Shown piece by piece: positions 1 to 7,877 of a stretch of DNA of 64,000 bases. Positions within the stretch are counted from its first letter, which is position 1; every line of letters begins with the position of its first letter. The position numbers and the translations under genes are program-made. The stretch covers positions 1-64,000 of the forward strand of contig VXRC01000048.1 in NCBI GenBank assembly GCA_009838645.1, read 5' to 3'. This DNA comes from Gemmatimonadota bacterium (GTDB lineage Bacteria; JAAXHH01). The notes below the pieces were generated by a model, which was not told the DNA's origin, searched no databases, and saw only the letters and a program-made list of their open reading frames with translations.

Positions 1-654
1 ATTCAACAACTTATCTCTGTAATACTCATACTGCTTTTTTCTTGCTTCCAGTTCTGCTTCCAGTTCTGCTTCCAGTTCTGCTTCCAGTTCTCTAAAAGTG
101 TCCAGGGTTTTAACGATCTCCGACTGGATTGGTAAGGGGGGAATGGGGATTTCGAGACGTGACCACTTGCTTTTTGTAAGTCCAAATCGCGTAATCCCCG
201 TCGCTGCTTTTTGAATTTGCTTTTGTAGTTCGTCAGATTCAAATAAATACGCAATGTAACAAGAAGTAGTATAGTTGGATTTATGGGGTCGAAGCCTCAT
301 TACATGATAACTATACACGGCGTTGTGGATGTTTTCGACAGCGACAGCAGATATGCCTATATCTTCCTTAGTTTCAGAAGTTGGTGTAATAAATACATCA
401 CCGCGTTTAATGTCGCAGCTTTCGAATTGTGCGTCTGTCGCAGTCACCTTCATTTTCAATATGTCCTTAGAAATGAACTGGTTTCTCACGACATCCATGT
501 AATTCAAAAGTAAAGCGTGTTTCTGCCCTTCCTTGGTCTTTTTATCTGCACCGACCTTACCGAATCCGCACAATCTGCCCAACGCCCGAAACTCCACCCC
601 ATCCGGACACAATTCGGATATCAGTTTCTCGATACGACCCACGTGCGTTTTCAT
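1..654 (-). CDS. hsdS: Type I restriction-modification specificity subunit (HsdS), 3' end outside window
   Basis: HsdS sets the DNA target of a type I restriction-modification complex. The frame opens at an ATG overlapping the hsdM stop as ATGA, so the two are translationally coupled. 218 codons are visible: an N-terminal target recognition domain (about residues 10-170) ending in the family motif SKWSRLEIPIPPLP, then a helical conserved region with four ELEA repeats and RKKQYEYYRDKLL, typical of HsdS. The second recognition domain lies off the window edge. Base composition is AT-richer than most of the window, which fits horizontal acquisition. No HsdR is visible; it may lie beyond the left edge. 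Function is clear from the motif and the partner gene; the recognised DNA sequence cannot be predicted. Confidence 0.93.
   Translation of the reverse strand, partial: MKTHVGRIEKLISELCPDGVEFRALGRLCGFGKVGADKKTKEGQKHALLLNYMDVVRNQFISKDILKMKVTATDAQFESCDIKRGDVFITPTSETKEDIGISAVAVENIHNAVYSYHVMRLRPHKSNYTTSCYIAYLFESDELQKQIQKAATGITRFGLTKSKWSRLEIPIPPLPIQSEIVKTLDTFRELEAELEAELEAELEARKKQYEYYRDKLLN
44..91 (-). repeat. Four perfect 12-bp tandem repeats in hsdS (ELEA x4)
   Basis: Unit gcttccagttct occurs four times without change at 44-55, 56-67, 68-79 and 80-91. On the coding strand each unit encodes E-L-E-A in the helical spacer between the two recognition domains. The unit keeps the reading frame, so a change in copy number would lengthen or shorten the spacer rather than switch the gene off. 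Confidence 0.97.
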
Positions 655-2216
655 CTCGTTCCTTCTATTTCTAATACGATTTTGTCGATGGCCGCGCGGA
701 GTTCCTGCTGGTGCACAACGATCCGGTCGATCTCATCGTTGAGCGTCTTGATATCGATAGTCTCCCGGGTGTCCTCTGGCTCCACGTAACTCGCAACCGA
801 AATATTGTAGTCGTTCTGTGCGATAGCCTTGTTGTCGATCAGGGCGGCGAAGTGTTCGATGTCGTCGCGATCAGCGTACGCCTTGAGGATCTTCGCGCGG
901 TGATCATCGGCTAGCTTGTTCTTGTTGCCTGAACGGACGAATTCGGAGGATGCGTCGATGAAGAGCGTCTTGTTGTCCGCCTTGCTTTTTTTCAGCACGA
1001 TGATGCAGGTGGCGATGCTGGTTCCGAAGAAGAGATCGGTGGGTAGCTGGATCACCGTGTCGATGTAGTTGTTTTCAATGAGATAGCGGCGAATCTTCAT
1101 TTCGGCTCCGCCGCGATACAGTACTCCGGGAAACTCGACGATGGCAGCTGTTCCGCTGGTTGAAAGCCAGGAAAGCATGTGCATGACGAAAGCGAGATCG
1201 GCCTTGCTTTTTGGCGCTAAAACGCCTGCTGGAGAAAACCGCGGATCGTTGATGAGGATCGGATTCGCGTCGCCGCCCCATTTGATAGAATAGGGCGGAT
1301 TGGAGACTATGGCGTCAAATGGTTCATCGTCCCAGTGCGCCGGGTCGGTGAGTGTGTCTCCGAGGGCGATATCGAACCGCTCGTAATTGATGTCATGAAG
1401 AAACATGTTGATGCGGCAGAGGTTATAGGTCGTGAGGTTTACCTCCTGCCCGAAGAAACCCTGGCGAACCTTCTCCTTCCCTAGCACCTTGGAGAACTTT
1501 AGCAGCAACGAACCCGAACCACAAGCCGGATCGTATACCTTGTTCACATCATGCCGGCCGACGGTCGAGATTTCCGCGAGCAATTCGCTAACCTCCTGCG
1601 GGGTGAAAAACTCGCCACCGGACTTGCCCGCGTTCGATGCATACATCGTCATCAGAAATTCGTAGGCATCTCCGAAAGCGTCTATGGTAGAATCGGCGTA
1701 ATCCTGGAAACTCAGTCCGGCAATGGCGTCGAGCAGTCTGACCAGCTTTCGATTCCGCTGTTCCACCGTGGCTCCGAGTTTCGGCGAGTTTACGTCCAGG
1801 TCATCGAAGAGGCCCTGCAGGTCGTCTTCGCTCGCTGTACCCTTTGCCGAGTTCTCGATGTTTCTAAAGACCCTTGCAAGCGTTTCGTTCAGGTCCTGAT
1901 CGTGTCGCGCGGAGGCCGCCACACTGACAAACAACTCGGAGGGCAGGATGTAGAAACCTTTTTCCTTTACCGTTTCTTCGCGCCCCAACTCCGCGTTTTC
2001 GTCCGACAGTTCTGCATAATCGAAATCGGAGATGCCCCCTCGACGTTCGTCGTCGTTGATATAGGCGGTGAGGTTCTCGCTGATGAATCGGTAGAACAAC
2101 ATCCCCAGCACGTATTGCTTGAAGTCCCAACCGTCCACGCTGCCCCGTAGATCGTTGGCAATCTGCCAGATCGTGCGGTGCAGTTCTTCCCTGTCTTGAT
2201 GATTAGCGTATGTCAT
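651..2216 (-). CDS. hsdM: Type I restriction-modification N6-adenine methyltransferase (HsdM)
   Basis: Modification subunit that methylates adenine using S-adenosylmethionine and forms the M2S core with HsdS. The 521 residues show the N-terminal helical HsdM domain (from about residue 10, LHRTIWQIANDLRGSVDGW), SAM motif DPACGSGSLLLKF (around residue 232) and catalytic NPPY (around residue 308), in the order expected for gamma-class N6-adenine methyltransferases. Length is normal. The stop overlaps the hsdS start. A sigma70-like promoter lies about 190 bases upstream. The match of order, length and motifs makes the call secure. Confidence 0.97.
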   Translation of the reverse strand: MTYANHQDREELHRTIWQIANDLRGSVDGWDFKQYVLGMLFYRFISENLTAYINDDERRGGISDFDYAELSDENAELGREETVKEKGFYILPSELFVSVAASARHDQDLNETLARVFRNIENSAKGTASEDDLQGLFDDLDVNSPKLGATVEQRNRKLVRLLDAIAGLSFQDYADSTIDAFGDAYEFLMTMYASNAGKSGGEFFTPQEVSELLAEISTVGRHDVNKVYDPACGSGSLLLKFSKVLGKEKVRQGFFGQEVNLTTYNLCRINMFLHDINYERFDIALGDTLTDPAHWDDEPFDAIVSNPPYSIKWGGDANPILINDPRFSPAGVLAPKSKADLAFVMHMLSWLSTSGTAAIVEFPGVLYRGGAEMKIRRYLIENNYIDTVIQLPTDLFFGTSIATCIIVLKKSKADNKTLFIDASSEFVRSGNKNKLADDHRAKILKAYADRDDIEHFAALIDNKAIAQNDYNISVASYVEPEDTRETIDIKTLNDEIDRIVVHQQELRAAIDKIVLEIEGTR

Positions 2217-2524
2217 TCAGCTTCCAATCCCATCTCGATGCTGGTCTTTGGTGAAATCTCATTGGGGTGTTTATGACCGTCATTGTCTGTCCACGCGGTC
2301 TTCACGACTACGAACCGTCGATTGTAGTCCTGTCGTGCCTGTGACGTATCGAACAAACACCGGATCTAGGTACCGGCAACTCTGTCTGGTTTTACAAGGG
2401 GTACAATATAGAGGTATCCAATCTTCTCGACAATCAAAAGACCTATGGACTTATGTGAAGCGGATCACCACCAGTTAGAAAATTCGGTTCACATTACATC
2501 GATTTCCATCGCTCACGTGGCCTA
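2217..2524. other. 308-bp gap between AAA ATPase gene and hsdM; promoter only
   Basis: AT-rich spacer upstream of hsdM. Apart from the minus-strand promoter at 2405-2433 I see no convincing gene, RNA or repeat. A small plus-strand frame here (2248-2478) has no ribosome binding site or recognisable domain. Confidence 0.6.
2405..2433 (-). promoter_or_regulatory. Predicted sigma70-type promoter for hsdM
   Basis: On the minus strand: -35 TTGTCG (2433-2428), 17-base spacer, -10 TATATT (2410-2405). It reads toward hsdM and leaves a leader of about 190 nt. Matches are 4/6 and 5/6 to consensus. Confidence 0.55.
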
Positions 2525-3778
2525 TCACCCACCGAGCGCCCATCCCGCGGGTATCCCCATCACGCCGTCACCCAGGTCTCGGATATGTGGGTCGTTGGAT
2601 AGCACCAGCGCCTGCAGGACGGGTTTGTCCAGGATCTCATCCAAACGACGCAGGTGGCGCGCGTCCCTGTGCGAGACCCTGTCTTTGTATTTAACCTCGA
2701 CAGGCACATAGCCACTTTCGGTCTCGATCAGCAGATCGACTTCCCGACCGTCGACCGTTCGCAGATGATAGAAATCAACGGGCAACCTCAGGTTCCGCGC
2801 CTGTTTGAAGATCTCCGCGACGATGGCGCCTTCGAATTCGGTCCCCGAGGGCCGACCCCTGCGGTTGAGCAACGCGCGCTGGATGCCCGGATCGAGGAAG
2901 TGTATTTTCGCTGCCTTGGAAAGGCGTTTGTTTCGATTTCTGAACCATGGTTGTAACTGAACGACCTGGTAACTGATTTCGAGGTAAGTGACGAAACGAT
3001 TAATCGTCCTGTGCGTCACGCCGGCGAGACGAGCCAGTTCGCTGGTATTCAGCAAACCGCCAGCCAAGCCGCCCAATGCCCGCAACATGCGTACATAGGG
3101 AACCAGGTCCCGAAGATTGGCCAGATCACGTAGATCTCTTTGCAGATACGTTCGCAGGTAGTCCTGTAGCCAACCGTACCGGTCCTCCCGGGACAGCGTA
3201 ACATCGGTAACGACCGGCATGCCCCCGAAGTTCAGGTAGTGATCGAGGTGATCAACCGCTCTGGCGTACCTGTCGCTTTGTTGGGGTATTCCTGATACAA
3301 GCATATCAGGATCCCCGGATTCAAGGAACCGGACCAGGCGGGATTCCACGACCGGATCGTGCCAGGAATCGGTCATCATCTCCGGTATCGTAAGCGGATA
3401 CAGTTCCAATATGGTGACGCGTCCGGCCAGGCTCTCCCGGATCTGATCCATCAACAGGATCTGGCTGGATCCAAGCAGTATGGAACGGGTGTCGGGATAC
3501 CGGTCATACACCGCCTTGACAGATTCGACTATCGAAGGCGCCTTCTGTATTTCGTCCAGAATGACCCTGGGATAACGTTGGTACCACTGTGCCGCTGAAA
3601 GCGCGGTATAGTCCGGGCGTACGATCGGGTCTTCGAGCGAGACGAAGTCGTATTCAGGAAACCCGGCCTGCACCAGGGTGGTCTTGCCGGTCTGACGGGC
3701 ACCTGTCAATGCGATCAGTCGTCCCAGCCGGGTACCCGACTTCTGTTTCATCAAGGACAGCACAGTCCGGTTTTTCAT
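2525..3778 (-). CDS. AAA ATPase with C-terminal DUF4143 domain
   Basis: Member of the AAA_14/DUF4143 ATPases, which occur widely in bacteria and archaea, often near defence or mobile genes, without an established biochemical role. Walker A is GARQTGKTT (about residues 26-34), Walker B-like VILDEIQKAP near residue 94, then a winged-helix stretch (LARLAGVTHRTINRFVTYLE), and a C-terminal nuclease-fold-like segment with EVDLLIETESGYVPVEVKYK. The E-D...E-x-K pattern there resembles PD-(D/E)XK nucleases, but catalysis is not established for this family. 417 residues is full length. It lies next to hsdM/hsdS in the same AT-richer block and has its own promoter at 3822-3849. Confidence 0.9.
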   Translation of the reverse strand: MKNRTVLSLMKQKSGTRLGRLIALTGARQTGKTTLVQAGFPEYDFVSLEDPIVRPDYTALSAAQWYQRYPRVILDEIQKAPSIVESVKAVYDRYPDTRSILLGSSQILLMDQIRESLAGRVTILELYPLTIPEMMTDSWHDPVVESRLVRFLESGDPDMLVSGIPQQSDRYARAVDHLDHYLNFGGMPVVTDVTLSREDRYGWLQDYLRTYLQRDLRDLANLRDLVPYVRMLRALGGLAGGLLNTSELARLAGVTHRTINRFVTYLEISYQVVQLQPWFRNRNKRLSKAAKIHFLDPGIQRALLNRRGRPSGTEFEGAIVAEIFKQARNLRLPVDFYHLRTVDGREVDLLIETESGYVPVEVKYKDRVSHRDARHLRRLDEILDKPVLQALVLSNDPHIRDLGDGVMGIPAGWALGG

Positions 3779-3821
3779 ATTACAACCTCATTTGGGCGTA
3801 ATATTATGCTCTTTATGATAA

Positions 3822-3849
3822 ATTATACGCCATTATTGCGATAAAGCAA
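3822..3849 (-). promoter_or_regulatory. Predicted sigma70-type promoter for the AAA/DUF4143 gene
   Basis: Minus strand: -35 TTGCTT (3849-3844), 16-base spacer, perfect -10 TATAAT (3827-3822), about 45 bases before the start codon. A near-palindrome gcgtaatattatgc lies between promoter and start (around 3796-3809) and could be an operator. Confidence 0.55.
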
Positions 3850-3956
3850 TATAATTTTACGTTAAAACGAGTTGTGTGGCAGCAGGATGCCGCCGGTGGG
3901 AGGGATATTCAAGCCTGGAAAATGGATTTTGGTACCGGGGGATGCGTGCCTGGGTG

Positions 3957-3986
3957 TTCCGTGGGAGAACGGAATTGCGTTTTTTT
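3957..3986 (+). terminator. Terminator-like hairpin with T-run, no obvious upstream gene
   Basis: Perfect 6-bp stem ttccgt/acggaa around a 6-base loop, then ttgcg and seven T (3980-3986) on the plus strand. Both flanking genes are on the minus strand, so it terminates nothing annotated. Confidence 0.4.
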
Positions 3987-4036
3987 GGAATCGAAGAGAT
4001 CGACTTCTGGCGGTGATCGGTGATCAGTTATTCAAG

Positions 4037-5464
4037 TTATTCATCATTGTCAACGACGCGGCCGTCTGCGTTTTCAGCCTGGCCTTCCCCCGGCTTCCCG
4101 TCCGTCAGGTTACCGTCCGCCGACTTCCCGTCCGCCAGCTTCCCGTCCGCCAGCTTCCCGGCTTCCGGCTTGCCGTCCGTCAGTTTCTGGATCGATCCGG
4201 GAACGGCATCGACCGGCGGAACCTCCGGCAATTCCCGTGTAATGGGGACGTTCAAGTCGGTGAAACGTTGGGCGGACGTGGCAACCCGGGTATCCCATGA
4301 TCCGACGCTGCGATTGTACCGTTCGATCGCCTGCCGAAGCGAATTGCCGACGTTGACGTAGTGGCCCGCGAACACGGCCAGCCGGTCGTACATCTCCTTG
4401 CCCAGGTCGCTGATCTGCCGGGCAGTCTCCGCGACGCGGATCTGCTGCCAGGACATCTCCACGGCCTTTAGCAACGCCAGCAGGGCGGGCGGCGTGACGA
4501 TGACCACGTTCTTCTCGAGGGCCCGTTCCGTCAGCCCGGGTTCCCGTTCGATGGCGGGGAGAAAGGCGAACTCGGGCAGGACCATCACCACCATGTCCGG
4601 CGTCGAGGCCAGGACGCTCCAGTACTCCTTTTTGGCCAGGGAGTCCACGTGGCTCTTCACCTGGCTGACATGGCGGTCGATTGCGGCCGACCGAGTTTCG
4701 TCATCGTCCGTCTCGAAGGCTTCCATGAGCGCCGTCAGCGACACCTTGGAATCGAGAATCACCGTCCGGTCCTGCGGCAGATGGACGATCACGTCGGTTC
4801 GAATCCGTTCCCCTTCGCTGTCGAAGCTGTCCTGCACCGTGAAATCGATGTCCTTCCGAAGGCCCGAAAGCTCAAGGACCCGCTCAAGCTGGGTCTCCCC
4901 CCACCGGCCGCGCACGTCGGGCCGCTTCAACGCGTTGGAAAGCGTCTGGGCCTCGCTGGCGAGTTCCCTGTTGGCCTGCATGAGGTTCGATATCTGAGTT
5001 TGAAATTCGCCCGCATTCTTGGCCCGTGCCTTGTCCAGCGACTCGATTTTCTCCGACAGGGGCTTGACCAGTTTCTCGACGGCTTCCTGGCGCGCTTTCA
5101 GCGTTTCCTCGGCGTTTGCCTTGAACGATTCCTGCTGCGACTTAAGGACTTCCGACGACAGGGCCTTGAAGGTGTCCTTGAACCGCTTCTCCACCTCGTC
5201 CCGTTCGCCGAGGCGTTCCTCCGCGTTGGAGAGTTTCTGAAGCAGGCCGGCCCGTTCGACTTCCAGCTTCCGGACTTCCTCCAGCGACTTTCCCGCTTCG
5301 GCCAGTTGCTCGCGCACCACGCCCAGTTCGGTCTCCATGGCCGCCTTCTCGCCGCTGAGCGCGTTGATCCGGCTGCTGTTTCTGAAGCTCCAGACCAGCA
5401 CGCTGGCCGCCAAAGCCAGGCATGCCAGGAGCGCGATGAGCAATATGATCGTCAATGTGTCCAT
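4037..5464 (-). CDS. rmuC: DNA recombination protein RmuC homologue
   Basis: RmuC-family protein, known in E. coli to limit recombination between inverted repeats; predicted nuclease-like core. The N-terminus is a single membrane helix (residues 4-26), followed by a long coiled coil (about 30-200) and the RmuC core with RPDVRGRWGETQLERVLE and LDSKVSL. It ends in a tail of degenerate five-residue repeats (LADGK, LTDGK, SADGN) coded by 15-bp tandem repeats and not part of the family. Length 475 is otherwise normal. An anchor at the N-terminus suggests an inner-membrane location. Confidence 0.95.
   Translation of the reverse strand: MDTLTIILLIALLACLALAASVLVWSFRNSSRINALSGEKAAMETELGVVREQLAEAGKSLEEVRKLEVERAGLLQKLSNAEERLGERDEVEKRFKDTFKALSSEVLKSQQESFKANAEETLKARQEAVEKLVKPLSEKIESLDKARAKNAGEFQTQISNLMQANRELASEAQTLSNALKRPDVRGRWGETQLERVLELSGLRKDIDFTVQDSFDSEGERIRTDVIVHLPQDRTVILDSKVSLTALMEAFETDDDETRSAAIDRHVSQVKSHVDSLAKKEYWSVLASTPDMVVMVLPEFAFLPAIEREPGLTERALEKNVVIVTPPALLALLKAVEMSWQQIRVAETARQISDLGKEMYDRLAVFAGHYVNVGNSLRQAIERYNRSVGSWDTRVATSAQRFTDLNVPITRELPEVPPVDAVPGSIQKLTDGKPEAGKLADGKLADGKSADGNLTDGKPGEGQAENADGRVVDNDE
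4093..4182 (-). repeat. Six degenerate 15-bp repeats in the rmuC 3' end
   Basis: Units start at 4093, 4108, 4123, 4138, 4153 and 4168; the clearest form is gcttcccgtccgcca. In frame they add about 30 low-complexity residues near the RmuC C-terminus. Confidence 0.9.
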
Positions 5465-5503
5465 GTGGGATAATAAGACATGAAGGAAGTGCCGTAGTCA
5501 AGC

Positions 5504-5521
5504 GGTCAGCATGGTCAGCAT
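5504..5521. repeat. Two 9-bp repeats just after the hydrolase stop codon
   Basis: ggtcagcat occurs twice in tandem (5504-5512, 5513-5521), seven bases from the stop codon of the hydrolase gene at 5529, in the junction with rmuC. Confidence 0.7.
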
Positions 5522-5528
5522 AGTCCGG

Positions 5529-6236
5529 CTACCGCGGTTCCGCCATCCATTCGGCCGAGACCCTGGCCAGCTCCTCCATGACGGGTTCGTCTGTATTCCG
5601 ACGCTTCAGTACCTTGAATCCATGATCCGCGGTATCCACGACGTGCAGCGTCGCGGTTGGCAGGTCGTCCGCGACCGGCTGCAGAAGATCCAGGTCCGCC
5701 ATCGAGTCCCGCTGGCCGGACAGGAACAACATGGGTACCTCGACCGCCTTCAGGTGTTCGGCGCGCTCCGTGTTCTTCTTGCTCGCGTGAAGCGGAAAGG
5801 CGTAAAACACGATGCCCCTCAGCCCTTCGACCGGTTCCCGGGCACACGCCATTGACACCATGCGGCCGCTCATGGAATGTCCGCCGGCGAAGACCGGCAG
5901 CCCGTCGGCGTTTTCCTTGGCCGTCTCGATGGCCGCCCACACCGTAGCCAGGCGCACCTTCTCGCCGTCCATCCCCCCGCCGCCCTTTTCGGAATAGGGA
6001 TAGTTGAATCGAAAGGTGGCGACCCCCGCATCGTTCAGCGCTTCGCTCAGTTCCTCCATGAACCGATGGCGCATGTTCGTGCCCGATCCGTGTCCGAGCA
6101 CGAGCAGGGCTCGTGCGGCGGTTGGACCGTCGGAGCCGCCTGCGACGGATGAGCCGGCCGGCCTCGCAAGGATGGCCGAAACCTCGCCTTTCTCTTCAGT
6201 CGCGATGAACTTCAATTCTCTCGTATCAATGGGCAT
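5529..6236 (-). CDS. Alpha/beta hydrolase, dienelactone-hydrolase/KANL3-Tex30-like
   Basis: Predicted serine hydrolase of unknown substrate. Oxyanion/strand motif VLGHGSGTNM (about residue 46), nucleophile elbow GGHSMSG (about residue 117, serine), acid in SGQRDSMAD and histidine in VVDTADHGFK, in the right order for an alpha/beta-hydrolase triad. No signal peptide, so cytoplasmic. 235 residues is usual for the small 'alpha/beta family hydrolase' group. The start is supported by GGAGG five bases upstream. It is followed by rmuC with a 64-bp gap. Confidence 0.85.
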   Translation of the reverse strand: MPIDTRELKFIATEEKGEVSAILARPAGSSVAGGSDGPTAARALLVLGHGSGTNMRHRFMEELSEALNDAGVATFRFNYPYSEKGGGGMDGEKVRLATVWAAIETAKENADGLPVFAGGHSMSGRMVSMACAREPVEGLRGIVFYAFPLHASKKNTERAEHLKAVEVPMLFLSGQRDSMADLDLLQPVADDLPTATLHVVDTADHGFKVLKRRNTDEPVMEELARVSAEWMAEPR

Positions 6237-6344
6237 TCAACCCTCCAGCATTACGCGTATATTTTGCTCCGGAATTCCTCATATATCTCCCTGCGGACCG
6301 TCCACACAAAATGATCTTCTCCTGCGTTGTGCTAATGCGTCGCG

Positions 6345-6842
6345 CTACTTCGCCGCGCGCTTCGGATAGTCGTACCGCACTTCGTCGCCGGGCGCATCGC
6401 CCACGGTGGACCAGGTGTCAGCCTGGAACCGCAGGTGCAGCACGGCACAGGTCGGCATATTGAAGATCTCTCGCGGCCCGATGTGATTCGCAAGATCCGT
6501 CAAACCGGGATTGTGCCCGAACAGCATCAGGCTATCCACCGAATCATCCGTGCCCCGGATCACACGGAGCAGTTCGGCAACGCCCGCGTGAAAGAAGCGC
6601 TCCTCCACCGCGATGCTCTCGCGGGGGTACCCGAGCTTCCCGGCTATGGTCCGCGCCGTGTCCAGCGCCCGGACCGCGGAACTCGAGACGATCAGATCCG
6701 GTTCGCACACGCTCCGTGACAGCCGCTCGCCCATCACCGGCGCGTCCCGCTTCCCGCGCTTGTTCAGCGGCCGCTCATGATCGTGGAGGGCGGGATCTTT
6801 CCAACTCGACTTGGCGTGCCGTACCAGAATGAGTTCTTTCAC
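6345..6842 (-). CDS. sixA: Phosphohistidine phosphatase SixA-like histidine phosphatase
   Basis: Histidine-phosphatase superfamily enzyme; SixA removes phosphate from phosphohistidine in phosphorelay or PTS proteins. The catalytic RHA motif is at residues 7-9 (LILVRHAKSSW), the second catalytic region is LMLFGHNPGLTDL with its histidine, and SSSAVRALDTA provides the conserved phosphate-pocket arginine. I use the GTG at 6842 rather than the ATG at 6902. It gives the usual length (165 residues), puts RHA in its expected place, and has GGGAG upstream. The longer frame starts inside a tandem repeat. Confidence 0.88.
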   Translation of the reverse strand: MKELILVRHAKSSWKDPALHDHERPLNKRGKRDAPVMGERLSRSVCEPDLIVSSSAVRALDTARTIAGKLGYPRESIAVEERFFHAGVAELLRVIRGTDDSVDSLMLFGHNPGLTDLANHIGPREIFNMPTCAVLHLRFQADTWSTVGDAPGDEVRYDYPKRAAK

Positions 6843-6876
6843 CTGGAAGCGCTCCCATGGACGAGTTCCGTCGAAC

Positions 6877-6956
6877 GCCGACTCATGCCACCGACGACTC
6901 ACGCCACCGACGACTCACGCCACCGACGACTCACGCCACCGACGACTCACGCCACC
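6877..6956. repeat. 16-bp tandem repeat, four perfect copies plus one degenerate, over the amidase stop codon
   Basis: Unit gacgactcacgccacc is perfect at 6893-6908, 6909-6924, 6925-6940 and 6941-6956; a degenerate copy is at 6877-6892. On the minus strand the amidase stop TGA lies in the first unit and the array fills the gap before sixA. The unit length is not a multiple of three. Confidence 0.97.
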
Positions 6957-7810
6957 GAGCGCCGATCCGCTTTGGCTTTCGCGGGCAGGCTGAACGGGCG
7001 GTCGTGGCGGAGACTCGGCACGCGGCCGCGCGCGCTGGCGACGCTGCCCAGGTCCACCGTTGCGACGATGACGCCCACGTCTTCGCCGCCGTCGGCCAGG
7101 ACCTCGCCCCAGGGGGAAATGATGAGCGAATGGCCGTACACTTCGCCGCCGCCCGGAATCGAACCCGCGGCGCAGGGGGCCACCACTACGGCGCCGTTCT
7201 CGATGGCCCGGGCGCGGTTCAGCACGTGCCAGTGGGCCTGTCCCGTCGTCTTCGTGAACGCCGCCGGCACGGCGAGCATCTCGGCGCCGGCCTGTGCCAG
7301 CGTACGGTAGAGCTGGGGAAAGCGCAGGTCGTAACAAGTGGTCATACCGAGCCGGCCCCAGGGCGTGTCCGCCACCACGGCCGTCTCGCCGGGCGATACG
7401 ACGTCCGATTCGCGGTACTGCTCGTCCCGGGAGAGGTCCACGTCGAAGAGGTGGATCTTGTCGTAGCGCGCGCGGATCTCCCCCTGGTCGTCCACCAGGA
7501 AACCGCGGTTGATGAGCCGGCCGTCCAGCCCGTCCACCGCCACGGAGCCGATGAGCGTCCACACGCCGGCGTTCCGCGTGAAATCCCGCAGGGCCGCGAC
7601 CACGGGATGGTCCGCCTCCGGCGCCGAGGGCGGACAGATCATGTCGTTGTCGGTTCTGAGGCCGCCGCAGAACTCGGGCAGGCAAACCAACTCGGCGCCT
7701 TTCGCCACCGCGTCGCCCGCCAGGCGGCAGGCGACTTCAATGGCCTCTTCGAAGGTCGCCGTGGCGGGCGTCTGCACACAACCGATACGTACTTCGCTGT
7801 TTGCATTCAT
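6947..7810 (-). CDS. Carbon-nitrogen hydrolase (Nit2/omega-amidase-like)
   Basis: Nitrilase-superfamily amidase. The Glu-Lys-Cys triad is visible: E in ELVCLPEF (about residue 46), K in RYDKIHLFDVD (about residue 117) and C in MTTCYDLRFPQLYRTL (about residue 155). The YDLRFPxLYR motif is typical of the Nit1/Nit2 branch, whose members hydrolyse omega-amides such as alpha-ketoglutaramate or deaminated glutathione; the substrate here is inferred. I take the ATG at 7810 (AGGAGAG nine bases upstream) rather than the longer frame to 7936, giving 287 residues, usual for the family. The last codons lie in a 16-bp tandem repeat. Confidence 0.92.
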   Translation of the reverse strand: MNANSEVRIGCVQTPATATFEEAIEVACRLAGDAVAKGAELVCLPEFCGGLRTDNDMICPPSAPEADHPVVAALRDFTRNAGVWTLIGSVAVDGLDGRLINRGFLVDDQGEIRARYDKIHLFDVDLSRDEQYRESDVVSPGETAVVADTPWGRLGMTTCYDLRFPQLYRTLAQAGAEMLAVPAAFTKTTGQAHWHVLNRARAIENGAVVVAPCAAGSIPGGGEVYGHSLIISPWGEVLADGGEDVGVIVATVDLGSVASARGRVPSLRHDRPFSLPAKAKADRRSVA

Positions 7811-7877
7811 GGCTTGCTCTCCTGTGATTACTTCCTGTTCATCCACTATGATTGACCGCCGGGCGTCACCCAGACCA

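Noticed and set aside
3-254. 83-codon frame over the hsdS end
   Set aside because: It is in another frame of the real hsdS gene; the WKQN repeat is the 12-bp array read out of frame.
6877-6956. CRISPR-like array
   Set aside because: Units are directly adjacent without spacers, and there are no cas genes nearby.
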